From M30B19 sp041741535 (GTDB lineage: Bacteria; Planctomycetota; Planctomycetia; Pirellulales; Pirellulaceae), in assembly GCA_041741535.1 (NCBI GenBank), contig JBGSJV010000022.1, positions 46,855 through 110,854 on the forward strand: a stretch of 64,000 nt of DNA. Direction: 5' to 3'. Positions 9,131-18,160 of the stretch are shown piece after piece. The position numbers and the translations under genes are program-made. Under the pieces are notes generated by a model that was not told the origin of the DNA, did no database searches, and worked only from the letters and a program-made list of their open reading frames with translations. Numbering within the stretch: position 1 is the first letter of the stretch; each line of letters begins with the position of its first letter.

Positions 9131-10276
9131 ATGTCTCGAAATTGGCAAGCGGTTGGGCGGCTCGGCGTTTGGCGTTGTTTGGGTTGGATGTGTTTGGGAC
9201 TGTGCTGGGCAAGCGCTGTCACGAACGGTGGGGCCTGGATGCCTCAAGACGACACGACCGGACCACTGGAGCGTTGGCAAACCGCTTACGCGGAAATTCA
9301 GTCTTTAAACGTGAAGGCCCGCACGCTGCCGGCCGGTGACCAGGCGGAGTTTTGGCAGGACTATCAGGCGAAGGTGAAGTCGCTTTCGGAATTGCGCAAG
9401 GAAATTGAACCGCAGCTTTTGCAAACCGTGCAAGACAGCACCGAAATTCCGCAGCCACTGCACGACACCTTGTTGCAGTTGGGACGCATCGCCATCAGCG
9501 AAGACAATTATCAACGCGGATTTCGCCTGCTTAAGCCGCTGGTCGATAGCGGCAGCAAGGACGAACTGGTCTACCAATTTGCGGCCCTGGCAGCGTTCGG
9601 CTCCGATCAATTCACGTTGGCCCAGCAGTTGATCGATAAGATCAAGTCCGAGGGTGGTCAAGTGCGTACCGAATTCATGCGACGAATGGCTTCTGGACTC
9701 GCCGAACGCGCCGCCGAGTGGAAAGTCGAAGAAGCGATTCGTGCGGCGGAAGCCGAGAAAGATGACTTGCCGCGGGTGAAGTTCGAAACTTCGGCCGGCG
9801 ACATCGTGATCGAACTCTACGAGGACCAAGCGCCCAACACGGTTGCCAACTTCATTTCTTTGGTGGAGAAGGGCTACTACGACGGACTGACGTTTCATCG
9901 AGTTCTACCACAGTTCATGGCCCAAGGCGGTTGCCCGAACGGAACTGGCGGAGGTGGCCCTGGGTACTCGGTCCCATGCGAGTGTTACGAGCCAAATTAT
10001 CGGAAACACTTCGCGGGAACGCTCAGCATGGCCCATGCTGGGAAAGACACGGGCGGCAGTCAGTTCTTCCTGACGTTCTTGGCCACGCCGCACCTCGATA
10101 ACCGACACACGGCGTTTGGCCGAGTGATCGAAGGATTGGATAATGTCGCCGGCTTGAATAAAGTCAATCCCGAAGCGCCAGACCCAGACCTGCAACCGTC
10201 CAAGATTATCAAGGCGACCGTTCTGCGGAAACGCGCGCACGAATACAAACCCAAGACCTTGCCCGCGAGTCGTTGA
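9131..10276 (+). CDS. Exported peptidyl-prolyl cis-trans isomerase, cyclophilin type
   Basis: The start at 9131 (MSRNWQAVGRLG) gives about 381 residues with a signal-like hydrophobic segment (LGWMCLGLCWASAVTNGGAW). The frame also extends upstream to 9047, but the signal peptide favours 9131. A helical region (about residues 35-210) of unknown role precedes the cyclophilin domain. The domain opens with VKFETSAGDIVIELYEDQAP and carries the active-site block FHRVLPQFMAQGG, the GTLSMAH and SQFFLTF motifs, and HLDNRHTAFGRVIEGLD. These are the usual proline-isomerase residues. It probably assists folding of envelope or periplasmic proteins. Its stop overlaps the hemB start by one base (TGATG), indicating translational coupling. 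Confidence 0.9.
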   Translation: MSRNWQAVGRLGVWRCLGWMCLGLCWASAVTNGGAWMPQDDTTGPLERWQTAYAEIQSLNVKARTLPAGDQAEFWQDYQAKVKSLSELRKEIEPQLLQTVQDSTEIPQPLHDTLLQLGRIAISEDNYQRGFRLLKPLVDSGSKDELVYQFAALAAFGSDQFTLAQQLIDKIKSEGGQVRTEFMRRMASGLAERAAEWKVEEAIRAAEAEKDDLPRVKFETSAGDIVIELYEDQAPNTVANFISLVEKGYYDGLTFHRVLPQFMAQGGCPNGTGGGGPGYSVPCECYEPNYRKHFAGTLSMAHAGKDTGGSQFFLTFLATPHLDNRHTAFGRVIEGLDNVAGLNKVNPEAPDPDLQPSKIIKATVLRKRAHEYKPKTLPASR

Positions 10277-11259
10277 TGCCCCACTATCCGCACAGCCGCC
10301 TCCGGCGGCTACGTCGTTGGCCATGGCTGCGAGATCTGGTGCAAGAGCACCATTTGCGAACCAGTGACTTGGTTTGGCCGGTGTTTATTGCCAATGGATC
10401 GGAACGGGAATCGATTCCCAGTCTACCGGGCGTGTTTCGGATTCCGCTCGCGGAAATCGCTGCAGAAGTCTCTCTCGCGGCAGACTTGGGGGTTCGCGTT
10501 GTCGCGTTGTTCCCGGCGACACCGCCTGCGCTCAAGAGCGAGGATGCTAGAGAGGCTTTGAATCCGGACAATTTGATCAACCGAGCGACCGCGTTGATCA
10601 AAGCAGCCTGTCCATCGATCGGCGTGTTGTGTGACGTGGCTTTGGATCCGTATTCGAGCCATGGACATGATGGCCTGCTGTATGACGATTACGTTGTCAA
10701 CGATGCGACTGTCGAAATACTCTGTCGCCAAGCAGTCGTCCAAGCGCAAGCGGGGTGCGACATTATCGCCCCATCCGACATGATGGATGGCCGCGTCGGC
10801 CGAATTCGGTCGGCGTTGGATCATGCGGGCTTTCAGCAAGTCAGCATCATGGCGTATTCTGCGAAATACGCTTCGGCTTTTTATGGGCCGTTTCGCCAAG
10901 CGGTTGGCAGCGCCGCTAGTTTGGGCTCTGGTGACAAGAAGACGTATCAAATGAACCCGGCCAACCTGGAGGAAGCCTTGCGCGAAGTCGAGCTGGACAT
11001 TCGCGAAGGGGCCGATATGGTGATGGTCAAACCCGGAATGCCGTACCTGGATGTGGTCAGTCGAATCAAGCAACAGTTCCAGTTTCCCACGTTTGTTTAT
11101 CAAGTTTCTGGCGAATACGCGATGCTCATGGCGGCAGCGGCCAATGGTTGGCTGGACGGCCCAGCGGTCATGATGGAAAGTCTCTTAGCCTTCAAGCGAG
11201 CCGGGGCCGATGGCATTTTGACTTATTTTGCCCGCGACGCCGCGCGGATTCTCGGTTAA
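10276..11259 (+). CDS. hemB: Delta-aminolevulinic acid dehydratase (porphobilinogen synthase)
   Basis: This cytoplasmic enzyme condenses two 5-aminolevulinate molecules to porphobilinogen in haem biosynthesis. The 327-residue chain carries both Schiff-base lysines, in SIMAYSAKYASAFYGPFR and in ADMVMVKPGMPYLD. The metal-site segment reads CDVALDPYSSHGHDG, the aspartate-rich version rather than the three-cysteine zinc version. By family knowledge this predicts a Mg2+-type, zinc-independent enzyme. The conserved FPATPPALKSEDAREA segment is a good match to FP..P..KD..G.EA of the family. The ATG shares its A with the preceding cyclophilin stop codon; a TTG directly before it is in frame but less likely to be used. 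The end of the gene is followed by repeat-rich DNA. Confidence 0.96.
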   Translation: MPHYPHSRLRRLRRWPWLRDLVQEHHLRTSDLVWPVFIANGSERESIPSLPGVFRIPLAEIAAEVSLAADLGVRVVALFPATPPALKSEDAREALNPDNLINRATALIKAACPSIGVLCDVALDPYSSHGHDGLLYDDYVVNDATVEILCRQAVVQAQAGCDIIAPSDMMDGRVGRIRSALDHAGFQQVSIMAYSAKYASAFYGPFRQAVGSAASLGSGDKKTYQMNPANLEEALREVELDIREGADMVMVKPGMPYLDVVSRIKQQFQFPTFVYQVSGEYAMLMAAAANGWLDGPAVMMESLLAFKRAGADGILTYFARDAARILG

Positions 11260-11380
11260 AGCAAACATGGTTCCATAACAGGTAGCAGGCGCACTCCGTG
11301 TGCCGTCCGCCGACCCTTGAAAATCCAGCGCCTATGGATGGTCGCGGCAAATGGAATGTCCCTACTACCGTCCTTCCGTG

Positions 11381-11410
11381 AACGGTATTGCGGTTAACCG
11401 CAATACCGTT
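11381..11410. repeat. Perfect 30-bp palindrome
   Basis: The two 15-base halves (AACGGTATTGCGGTT and its exact complement) abut with no spacer, so the site can form a cruciform or bind a dimeric protein. Partial copies of the half-site, of the form AACGGT(T/C)TTGCG, recur at about 11536, 11581, 20184 and 20310, always next to the hairpin repeat. They therefore look like the outer parts of the same repeat family rather than an operator unique to clpB. Confidence 0.85.
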
Positions 11411-11423
11411 CAATTTTCATTTA

Positions 11424-11511
11424 AACGCGACGCAGAGCAATGCTGGGCGAGTACCCACATGGCCCACTTGTTTATGCAAGTCGCCCAGCATTGCGTCGCT
11501 GAGCGATTCGG
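11424..11511. repeat. Dispersed hairpin repeat, copy 1
   Basis: An 88-nt unit folds on itself: GCGACGCAGAGCAATGCTGG near the left end pairs with CCAGCATTGCGTCGCTGAGC near the right end, apart from a small internal bulge. A near copy lies at 20201-20287 with the same arms and the same central TTGTTTATGCA segment. The two copies bracket the clpB-to-fhcB block in the same orientation. Non-coding, of the REP/MITE type. Confidence 0.8.
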
Positions 11512-11704
11512 CAGCTAAAATGGTCCTTCGTTGAACGGTTTTGCAGTCAGGGAACGGTTCAAAGAAGTTGCCTCGTTGAACGGTCTTGCGATTAACGCCG
11601 AATATTGGCCCAAAAGATGCATTGAACAGCTTCTGTCGCCCGTCGCTGCAGGATTGGCAGCGACAGGCGTGTAGTTTGCGTACTGACTCGGATGGGAGCT
11701 GACC

Positions 11705-14362
11705 ATGACTTTCTCTTTCGACAAACTGACGACAAAATCTCAAGAAGCACTGGCTGCGGCCCAACAATTGGCTCAAGCATCCGGGAATCCAGAAATCACG
11801 CCACTGCATCTACTTTCGGCGTTGTTATCCGAACGGCAAGGATTGACGGTCCCGCTGTTGCAAAAGCTGCAGGTACCCGTGGATTCCTTGAAAACGGCAG
11901 TGACCAGTGAACTCCAGCGGTTGCCGACCTCTTCGAACACGTCGCCACGCGGTGTGGGCCATCAGTTGAGTCAAGTGCTGACCCAAGCCCAACAATTCGC
12001 CGAGAGCATGCAGGATGAGTTTGTTTCGACCGAGCATTTGTTGCTTGCCCTGACCAAGGTGGATTCAACGGCCAAGACAATCTTGCAAACTCGCGCAGTG
12101 ACCGAAAAGGACATTCGTGAAGCGGTTAAAGGACTGCGTGGCAGTGCCAAGGTGACGGACCAAGATCCCGAGAGCAAATTCCAAGCCTTGGAAAAATACG
12201 GTATTGATTTGGTGGCGCGGGCGAAGGCTGGCAAGTTGGACCCGGTTATCGGTCGCGATCAAGAAATTCGCCGCGTTGTGCAAGTATTATCACGTCGCAC
12301 CAAGAACAACCCCGTTCTCATTGGTCAACCGGGCGTTGGCAAAACCGCGATCGCGGAAGGCTTGGCGTTGCGCATCGTCGAAGGCGATGTGCCCAATAGC
12401 CTGCAAAACACTCGAGTTGTCGCGCTCGATATGGGTGCTTTAGTCGCCGGAGCCAAGTTTCGCGGCGAGTTTGAGGAGCGACTCAAGGCGGTCTTGCGCG
12501 AGGTTGCCGATGCCGAAGGACGAGTGGTTTTGTTTATCGACGAGTTGCATACGGTCGTGGGTGCCGGAGCTGCGGAAGGTGGCAACGACGCGGCCAATTT
12601 GTTGAAGCCTGCCTTGGCTCGCGGGGAACTTCGCTGCGTGGGCGCGACGACCTTGGAAGAGTATCGCAAGTACATTGAAAAGGATGCGGCTCTGGAACGT
12701 CGGTTTCAGCCCGTCTTTGTCGATCAACCGAATATTGAAGACACGATCACGATCTTGCGCGGCTTGAAGCAACGCTACGAATCGCACCACGGGGTCCAGA
12801 TCAAAGACGCCGCTTTGGTGGCCGCCGCTCAGTTGTCCGCTCGTTACATCACGGACCGTTTTTTGCCGGACAAGGCGATCGACTTGGTGGATGAAGCTTG
12901 CAGCAAGTTGGCCATGGAACGAGATAGCGTGCCCGGTGAGATCGATTCGGTGCAACGCCGCCTGACTCAGTTGGAGCTGGCCGCGCGACAGTTGGCTGAC
13001 GAAACTGAAGCCAGTGCCCGTGAACGCTTGGCTGAAGTCAATGAAGAGATGAACGAACTACGCGGCAAATTAGCCAGCCTGCGCGAACAATGGGACGCGG
13101 AGAAGCTAGGCATGGTGGACTCCCAAAATTTGCGCAAACAATTGGACGAGGCACAGCGGCAATTCAACAAACAACAAGCAGAGCTCAATTCGAAACTTGC
13201 AACCGGGCAAATGGTGAGCGAGGCCGAATATCAAAGCTTGTACGAATTGGACATGCGACAAAAATCGCTGGTCAAACAATTGGACCAAGCCACCGCGCGG
13301 GAAAGTGAAACGCCGACCAATGAAAGCGAAACTCGTAGGTTGCTCCGCGAAAACGTCACCGAAGAAGAAATCGCCGAAGTTGTGAGCGCGTGGACAGGGA
13401 TTCCGGTCAGTCGCATGGTCGAGTCGGAGCGCGCGAAGCTGTTGGTGCTGGAGGAGCGAATTCATCAGCGCGTCGTCGGCCAAGACGAAGCGGTAACGGC
13501 TGTGGCCAATGCCGTGCGACGTAGTCGTTCGGGCTTGCAAGATCCCCATCGTCCGATCGGCTCGTTTTTGTTTCTCGGACCGACCGGAGTGGGCAAGACC
13601 GAATTATGCAAAGCCTTGGCCGAAGTTCTGTTCGATGATCAAAACGCCATGGTGCGAATCGACATGAGCGAATACATGGAAAAACACAACGTGAGCCGGT
13701 TGATCGGTGCACCTCCTGGTTATGTCGGGTACGAGGAGGGTGGGAAGTTGACCGAGGCTGTTCGCCGCCGGCCATTTTGCGTGGTGTTGCTGGACGAGAT
13801 TGAAAAAGCTCATAACGATGTCTTTAATATCCTGCTCCAGGTATTGGACGATGGGCGATTGACGGACAATCATGGCCACACAGTGGACTTTACCAACACG
13901 ATCATTGTCATGACGAGCAACATTGGCAGCCAATTGATTCAGAAGATCACACAAGAGGGTGGTGATACGGACGAATTGCGTGCAGCCGTGGAAGCGTCGT
14001 TACAGTCGCGGTTTTTGCCCGAACTGTTGAACCGCATCGATGATAAGATTGTCTTTCACCCCTTGCAGGTTGCTCAGATTCGCAAGGTCGTGGATATTCA
14101 GATCAGGACGCTGGCGAAAAGCTTGGAAGAGCACGGAGTGCAACTTGTGGTACCGGTGGATGTACTCGATGCGTTGGCGCGGCAAGGCTACGATCCTCAA
14201 TATGGCGCGCGTCCGTTGAAGCGAGTGATTCAAAATCACTTGATCAATCCATTGGCCACCGAGATCCTCAAAGGGAACTTGATTGAACACGGAACGGTCG
14301 AAGTTAAATACGACGATGCGACGGGGTTCCGGTTCCAGACCATGGCGCCGGCAACCACTTGA
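11705..14362 (+). CDS. clpB: ATP-dependent chaperone ClpB (Hsp100 disaggregase)
   Basis: The 885-residue protein has the full Hsp100 architecture. A double Clp N domain (about 1-150) precedes NBD1 with Walker A GQPGVGKTAIAEGLA (about 205-219) and Walker B VVLFIDELHTV. The long coiled M domain (about 410-535; REQWDAEKLGMVDSQNLRKQ) separates ClpB from ClpA/ClpC. NBD2 has Walker A GPTGVGKTELCKALAE and Walker B CVVLLDEIEKAH. No IGF/L-type ClpP loop was seen, as expected for ClpB. It resolves protein aggregates together with DnaK in the cytosol. The gene is transcribed alone after a repeat-rich gap; the next gene begins about 200 nt downstream. The start MTFSFDKLTTKSQEAL matches family N-termini. 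Confidence 0.97.
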   Translation: MTFSFDKLTTKSQEALAAAQQLAQASGNPEITPLHLLSALLSERQGLTVPLLQKLQVPVDSLKTAVTSELQRLPTSSNTSPRGVGHQLSQVLTQAQQFAESMQDEFVSTEHLLLALTKVDSTAKTILQTRAVTEKDIREAVKGLRGSAKVTDQDPESKFQALEKYGIDLVARAKAGKLDPVIGRDQEIRRVVQVLSRRTKNNPVLIGQPGVGKTAIAEGLALRIVEGDVPNSLQNTRVVALDMGALVAGAKFRGEFEERLKAVLREVADAEGRVVLFIDELHTVVGAGAAEGGNDAANLLKPALARGELRCVGATTLEEYRKYIEKDAALERRFQPVFVDQPNIEDTITILRGLKQRYESHHGVQIKDAALVAAAQLSARYITDRFLPDKAIDLVDEACSKLAMERDSVPGEIDSVQRRLTQLELAARQLADETEASARERLAEVNEEMNELRGKLASLREQWDAEKLGMVDSQNLRKQLDEAQRQFNKQQAELNSKLATGQMVSEAEYQSLYELDMRQKSLVKQLDQATARESETPTNESETRRLLRENVTEEEIAEVVSAWTGIPVSRMVESERAKLLVLEERIHQRVVGQDEAVTAVANAVRRSRSGLQDPHRPIGSFLFLGPTGVGKTELCKALAEVLFDDQNAMVRIDMSEYMEKHNVSRLIGAPPGYVGYEEGGKLTEAVRRRPFCVVLLDEIEKAHNDVFNILLQVLDDGRLTDNHGHTVDFTNTIIVMTSNIGSQLIQKITQEGGDTDELRAAVEASLQSRFLPELLNRIDDKIVFHPLQVAQIRKVVDIQIRTLAKSLEEHGVQLVVPVDVLDALARQGYDPQYGARPLKRVIQNHLINPLATEILKGNLIEHGTVEVKYDDATGFRFQTMAPATT

Positions 14363-14564
14363 GGCGACGCGAAGGCTTGACTTTGCGGCGTTGGGCGTCG
14401 GCCGGTACATCCGCGTCGGTTAAACTGGCGAAACTTTACGGTATTGGATTAGAGCCCGGACGCTATCGTCCTGCCGATGGTCGGTGGTCTCGGCAACAAT
14501 CCGACGGCGCTGGAGGTGGGGTTCACGCCAAGTTCGTCTATGGAAGTCCCAGAGGAAAGCCGAC

Positions 14565-15341
14565 ATGCCTTCAACTCCTGCCCGTTCGACACGTTTGGTC
14601 GCGCTGATCACTGGCGCTGGTCGCCGGAGACTCGGTAGCCATATTGCTCGTGGTCTGGCGGCCGATGGGATAGACGTGGCTATCCATTATCACCAATCGA
14701 GGGAAGAGGCGGAGTTGTTGGTGGCGGAACTGCGCGCGAACGGGGTTCAAGCCCGGCTGTTTCAAGCAGACCTTCGCTCGCGGGCGGCAATCGAAAAACT
14801 TGTTGATTCGGTCGTTGCAACCTTTGGGCGACTTGATGTGTTGGTCAATACCGCAAGTGTCTGGCGGCCCATTCCCTTGGAAGAGATCACCGAGCGGGAC
14901 TTGCAGGAGCAGTTCGACGTGGACTTGAAGGCGACCTTCTTTTGTAGTCAATTGGCAGGACTGCAGATGGTTCGGCAAGCGGACGGAGGAGTGATCATCA
15001 ATTTTGGTGATTGGGCCTGGGAAAGACCATATCCCAATCATGCCGCGTACTTTGCCTTGAAAGGGGCCATTCCCGGCTTGACTCGGAGTCTGGCTCGGGA
15101 ACTTGCCGAACGAAACCCCAAGGTCCGAGTAAATTGCATTTTGCCAGGTCCGGTATTGTTGCCTCCGGACTCGGACGAAGTCGAACAACAACAACTTTTA
15201 CAGTCGACCTTGGTGCAGCAAGTGAATCGTCCAGATGCGATCGTACGCGCCGTGCGTTACTTCATTGCCGAGGACTTTGTGACGGGCGTTTGTTTGCCCG
15301 TTGATGGCGGTCGGACGATCTTCGCCGGTGAAGATCGTTAA
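14565..15341 (+). CDS. Short-chain dehydrogenase resembling pteridine reductase (PTR1/FolM group)
   Basis: From the ATG at 14565, preceded by AGAGGAAAG, the protein has 258 residues. The Rossmann motif is TGAGRRRLGSHIARGLA, followed by AIHYHQSREEAELLVAEL, which closely resembles the HYHRS..EA segment of pteridine reductases. The catalytic Ser of ordinary SDRs is replaced: Asp149 (NFGDW) lies 13 residues before Tyr162, and Lys166 follows (YFALK). This Asp-Tyr-Lys set with 13 and 4 residue spacing is that of PTR1. TRSLARELAERNPKVRVNCILPGPV and CLPVDGGRTI complete the fold. I infer an NADPH-dependent reductase of a dihydropterin; the true substrate is unknown. The link to methanopterin C1 chemistry suggested by fhcB nearby is only contextual. 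Confidence 0.82.
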   Translation: MPSTPARSTRLVALITGAGRRRLGSHIARGLAADGIDVAIHYHQSREEAELLVAELRANGVQARLFQADLRSRAAIEKLVDSVVATFGRLDVLVNTASVWRPIPLEEITERDLQEQFDVDLKATFFCSQLAGLQMVRQADGGVIINFGDWAWERPYPNHAAYFALKGAIPGLTRSLARELAERNPKVRVNCILPGPVLLPPDSDEVEQQQLLQSTLVQQVNRPDAIVRAVRYFIAEDFVTGVCLPVDGGRTIFAGEDR

Positions 15342-15371
15342 CCCAACGCATTTCGAACCATTGGGCCATTC

Positions 15372-15968
15372 ATGACCAGTCATAGTCTGATTGTCGGCGT
15401 TCTGCTCCTGTTCTTGGGAGGCGGGATGTTGGCGCTCAACATCCATGAAGCCATCGAGATTCGCGACGCGCGAATCGCCGCTGAAAACGGTAACGACGGT
15501 ACCCGTACGGACTTGACGAAGTCGGAGCAGGTTCGTGTGCCGGATGTTCCTGTGCCACAGCCGGGCTCCGGCACCCCATCCAACGACGCGCCACCGACCG
15601 CACGTCCGTCGCTACAACCAGAAAATGGGGACTCGGTAGTTCCTCCGGTCGTCAATCGGATTCCGCGCGTTCGAGTTGCGGCGTTGGCAATGCCATTGGC
15701 GGTTGGACTTCTGTTGTTGATGGGTGCGGTCGTGACCTGGGTCTCAAGATCGGAGCAAGGCATCCAAGTAACGGCGACCCTGGCGGCGGTCGCGGGCGTG
15801 TTGATGTTTTTCTTGGGTTTGGAACATGCTGGGAACCTGCTAAACTGGGGGACGGATCCTTTGGGAAGGTCGGCCTTGGTCTTGGTGACCAGCGGCCTCT
15901 TGTGTTTGAGCTTACCGAGCCGATGGTGGTGGTCGCGAACGAATGTCGATTCAAGTCCCGGTCTCTGA
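15372..15968 (+). CDS. Hypothetical membrane protein, four predicted membrane segments
   Basis: A 198-residue protein begins with a membrane segment (LIVGVLLLFLGGGMLAL, about 6-22). A hydrophilic Pro/Ser/Asp-rich segment (about 35-95) links it to three more membrane helices: VRVAALAMPLAVGLLLLMGAVVTW, ATLAAVAGVLMFFLGL and SALVLVTSGLLCLSL. It ends with WWWSR and a short tail. No family was recognised. It starts 30 nt after the SDR gene and its last 26 nt overlap the dus start, so it is probably co-transcribed with both. It could serve as a small membrane anchor, but nothing in the sequence indicates a function. Confidence 0.7.
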   Translation: MTSHSLIVGVLLLFLGGGMLALNIHEAIEIRDARIAAENGNDGTRTDLTKSEQVRVPDVPVPQPGSGTPSNDAPPTARPSLQPENGDSVVPPVVNRIPRVRVAALAMPLAVGLLLLMGAVVTWVSRSEQGIQVTATLAAVAGVLMFFLGLEHAGNLLNWGTDPLGRSALVLVTSGLLCLSLPSRWWWSRTNVDSSPGL

Positions 15969-17079
15969 CGTTGCTTCACTATCGGACGCTGCGGCTCCTC
16001 AGCCGATCGCCGTACCGTTTCAGATTGGCCCCGTGCTGATTGATCCACCGATCTTGCAAGCTCCGATGGCGGGTTTTACAAACTACGCATATCGGCAGAT
16101 TGTTCGCGAATACGGTGGCGTTGGTTTGTTGGCGACTGAAATGGTTCACGCCACCGGGATGGCTTGGAAGCACGAACAAAAAGCAGAGCATCCCGACCGT
16201 CTGTGGGGCGTGCCGGAAGAAGCACGCCCATTGGCTGTCCAGATCTGGGACAATGATCCGCAAGTCATGGCCAACGTCGCGCGACGTTTGGTCAATGAAT
16301 ATGGCGTCAGCATTGTCGACATCAATTTTGGCTGCCCAGTAAAAAAGGTCACGGAAAACGCGAAGAGTGGCTCGTATTTGCTGTCCGTGCCTGATCGCAT
16401 GGGCGAAATCATCGAGTGTGTTGTTGCCGCCAGCTCGCCGACTCCGGTGACGGCCAAAATTCGCTTGGGATGTTCGCCGGATAAGATCAACGCGAATCGC
16501 ATTGCTCAAGTTGTCGAGAATGCAGGAGCGGCCGCATTGACTGTCCACGGACGAACGGCTGCGGACATGTATCGCGGCCAAGCCAATTGGGATCGCATCG
16601 CCGAAATCAAGTCTTATTTGAAACATATACCCTTGATTGGCAATGGCGACCTGCGGACACCTGCCGATGTCGTGGCGGCATTTCAGAAGTATCCCGTGGA
16701 TGGCGTGATGATCGCGCGGGCGTCGTTGGGCCGACCGTGGTTGTTTCAGCAGGCCGCTTGTGCGGTTCGCGGTTTGCCAATCCCACCCGATCCGGACTTG
16801 GAACATCAAAGACAGTGTCTGTTGCAGCATTACGAACTGATTTTACGGCGATTTGGTGAACCGAAGGCCGCGATCTTGATGCGAAAATATTCCTGCTGTT
16901 ACGCTCAGGGGATGCCTGGTGCTCGTGAGTTTCGCAGTCGCGTCGCTCGCATCAACGACGCGGGCGAATTCTTCGAAATCGTGGAACGTTACTTTCCGCG
17001 TCTTTCCTTTTTGAGCCCAAATGAACCAAGCGGCGACGAACCAAGCGAAAGCGAAGAGGACACTTGTGAACTCGAGTGA
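15943..17079 (+). CDS. dus: tRNA-dihydrouridine synthase (DusB-like)
   Basis: This flavoenzyme reduces uridines in tRNA D-loops. The FMN-binding TIM barrel starts at about residue 28 (IGPVLIDPPILQAPMAGFTN, matching the family's APM.G.T). The catalytic cysteine is in VDINFGCPVKKV. Other conserved blocks are TAKIRLG, ALTVHGRTAADMYRGQANWD, IPLIGNGDLRTPADV and GVMIARASLGRPWLF, all diagnostic of Dus. The segment usually reading KxGAGSAL is AKSGSYLL here, a modest departure. The C-terminus carries an acidic Glu/Ser tail (PSGDEPSESEEDTCELE). The start overlaps the upstream gene by 26 nt and the end overlaps the next gene by 59 nt. An internal ATG would shorten the unconserved first 25 residues. Confidence 0.94.
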   Translation: MSIQVPVSDVASLSDAAAPQPIAVPFQIGPVLIDPPILQAPMAGFTNYAYRQIVREYGGVGLLATEMVHATGMAWKHEQKAEHPDRLWGVPEEARPLAVQIWDNDPQVMANVARRLVNEYGVSIVDINFGCPVKKVTENAKSGSYLLSVPDRMGEIIECVVAASSPTPVTAKIRLGCSPDKINANRIAQVVENAGAAALTVHGRTAADMYRGQANWDRIAEIKSYLKHIPLIGNGDLRTPADVVAAFQKYPVDGVMIARASLGRPWLFQQAACAVRGLPIPPDPDLEHQRQCLLQHYELILRRFGEPKAAILMRKYSCCYAQGMPGAREFRSRVARINDAGEFFEIVERYFPRLSFLSPNEPSGDEPSESEEDTCELE

Positions 17080-18160
17080 AGTTCAAGCGAGTCGGTCTCC
17101 AGCGAATGGCTCGCAATCAAATTCTGTTTCGTCGCTGAAAAAATTCGGGGGATGGCTGTTGCGATTCGCGACCCGTTGTGGCGTGCTCGGGTTGCTGGCA
17201 ATCTTGGTAGCCTGTTTTTTGGCTCCGTACAACTACCAATGCGACTTGATGTCCAACTTTCGCGCCCAATACTTGGGCCTTGGGATTGGGGTTGGCTTGA
17301 TTGCGGTCGGCCTTCAGCAATGGCAACGGAGTATTTTCGTTTTGTTGCTAACGCTGCCGCACGCGTTCCAAGTCTTGCCGTATTACTGGCCGCCCAACGG
17401 GTTAACGACGCAACTCGAATCGCGTGATGTGACAATCAAAGATTTGGCCTCGCGGGAACCACGTGTGCTGCGACTCGTCTCGTTCAACGTGTTGTACTTG
17501 AACCAAGATCGCGCCGAGTCGATTCGTTTCCTGCGTGATTCCGATGCGGATTTGATTGTGCTTTGCGAATGTACCGATGGCTGGTACGAAGCGGTGCAGC
17601 AAGGTTTGGCAGACACGCATCCGTATGATTCGACCCAGTTGTTCCCAATGTGGAATGGAACGCGAATTTTCAGCCGTATGCCATTGCGTGCAGCGACGGA
17701 CTTGCCTCACTTTCGCGAGATTCACGCCTCCGAGAAATTGCTCGCGGTAACCACTAGTTGGAATGACGAAACCATCATGGTTATGGGCGTTCATCCTGCA
17801 TCACCCATGAATGTGCAGAGGTTTATCGACCGTAACGAGATGTTGAACTTGATTGAACAAGTGGGCACTCAAATAACTGAGCCATTGATCATCGCCGGAG
17901 ACTTCAATTGCACGTCGGGCTCCCCTTACTTTTTACAGGCAGCAGGTCTAAAAGACTCACGGTGTGGGTTTGGTTGGCAGGGCTCTTGGCCCACGTTTGT
18001 GCCGAAGATCTTGCGAATTCCCATCGACCATGTTTTTGTCAACAATCATTGGGAAGTTCGACACCGAGAGATCGGGCCAACGCTTGGATCGGATCATTCG
18101 CCGGTGATTACGGAGTTGCGTCTGTTGAGGGATGCAGTGACGTCCACAACCTCGCCATGA
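17021..18160 (+). CDS. Membrane-anchored endonuclease/exonuclease/phosphatase family protein
   Basis: The 379-residue protein has a polar N-terminus and three membrane segments (about residues 45-115: GVLGLLAILVACFLAPYNY, YLGLGIGVGLIAVGL, IFVLLLTLPHAFQVLPYYW). An exo/endo/phosphatase domain follows (about 145-370). Metal and catalytic residues are visible in LRLVSFNVLYLN, LIVLCECTDGW (Glu), IIAGDFNCTSGSPYF, IDHVFVNNHW and GSDHSPVITEL. Topology places the catalytic domain outside the cytoplasm. That fits phosphodiesterase activity on extracellular DNA or lipid head groups, though specificity is unknown. It overlaps dus by 59 nt, and its last 53 nt overlap the convergent fhcB-like gene. If translation starts further in (Met at residue 77), most membrane anchors would be lost, so the long form is preferred. 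Confidence 0.88.
   Translation: MNQAATNQAKAKRTLVNSSEVQASRSPANGSQSNSVSSLKKFGGWLLRFATRCGVLGLLAILVACFLAPYNYQCDLMSNFRAQYLGLGIGVGLIAVGLQQWQRSIFVLLLTLPHAFQVLPYYWPPNGLTTQLESRDVTIKDLASREPRVLRLVSFNVLYLNQDRAESIRFLRDSDADLIVLCECTDGWYEAVQQGLADTHPYDSTQLFPMWNGTRIFSRMPLRAATDLPHFREIHASEKLLAVTTSWNDETIMVMGVHPASPMNVQRFIDRNEMLNLIEQVGTQITEPLIIAGDFNCTSGSPYFLQAAGLKDSRCGFGWQGSWPTFVPKILRIPIDHVFVNNHWEVRHREIGPTLGSDHSPVITELRLLRDAVTSTTSP

Larger units (their letters stand above)
11260..11704. other. Repeat-rich intergenic region upstream of clpB
   Basis: No gene is supported here. The stretch holds a perfect palindrome (11381-11410), a hairpin repeat (11424-11511) and two partial relatives of the palindrome half-site beginning AACGGT near 11536 and 11581. 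The open frames seen across it are by-products of the inverted repeats. The clpB promoter must lie within it, but no classical heat-shock element was identified. Confidence 0.6.
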
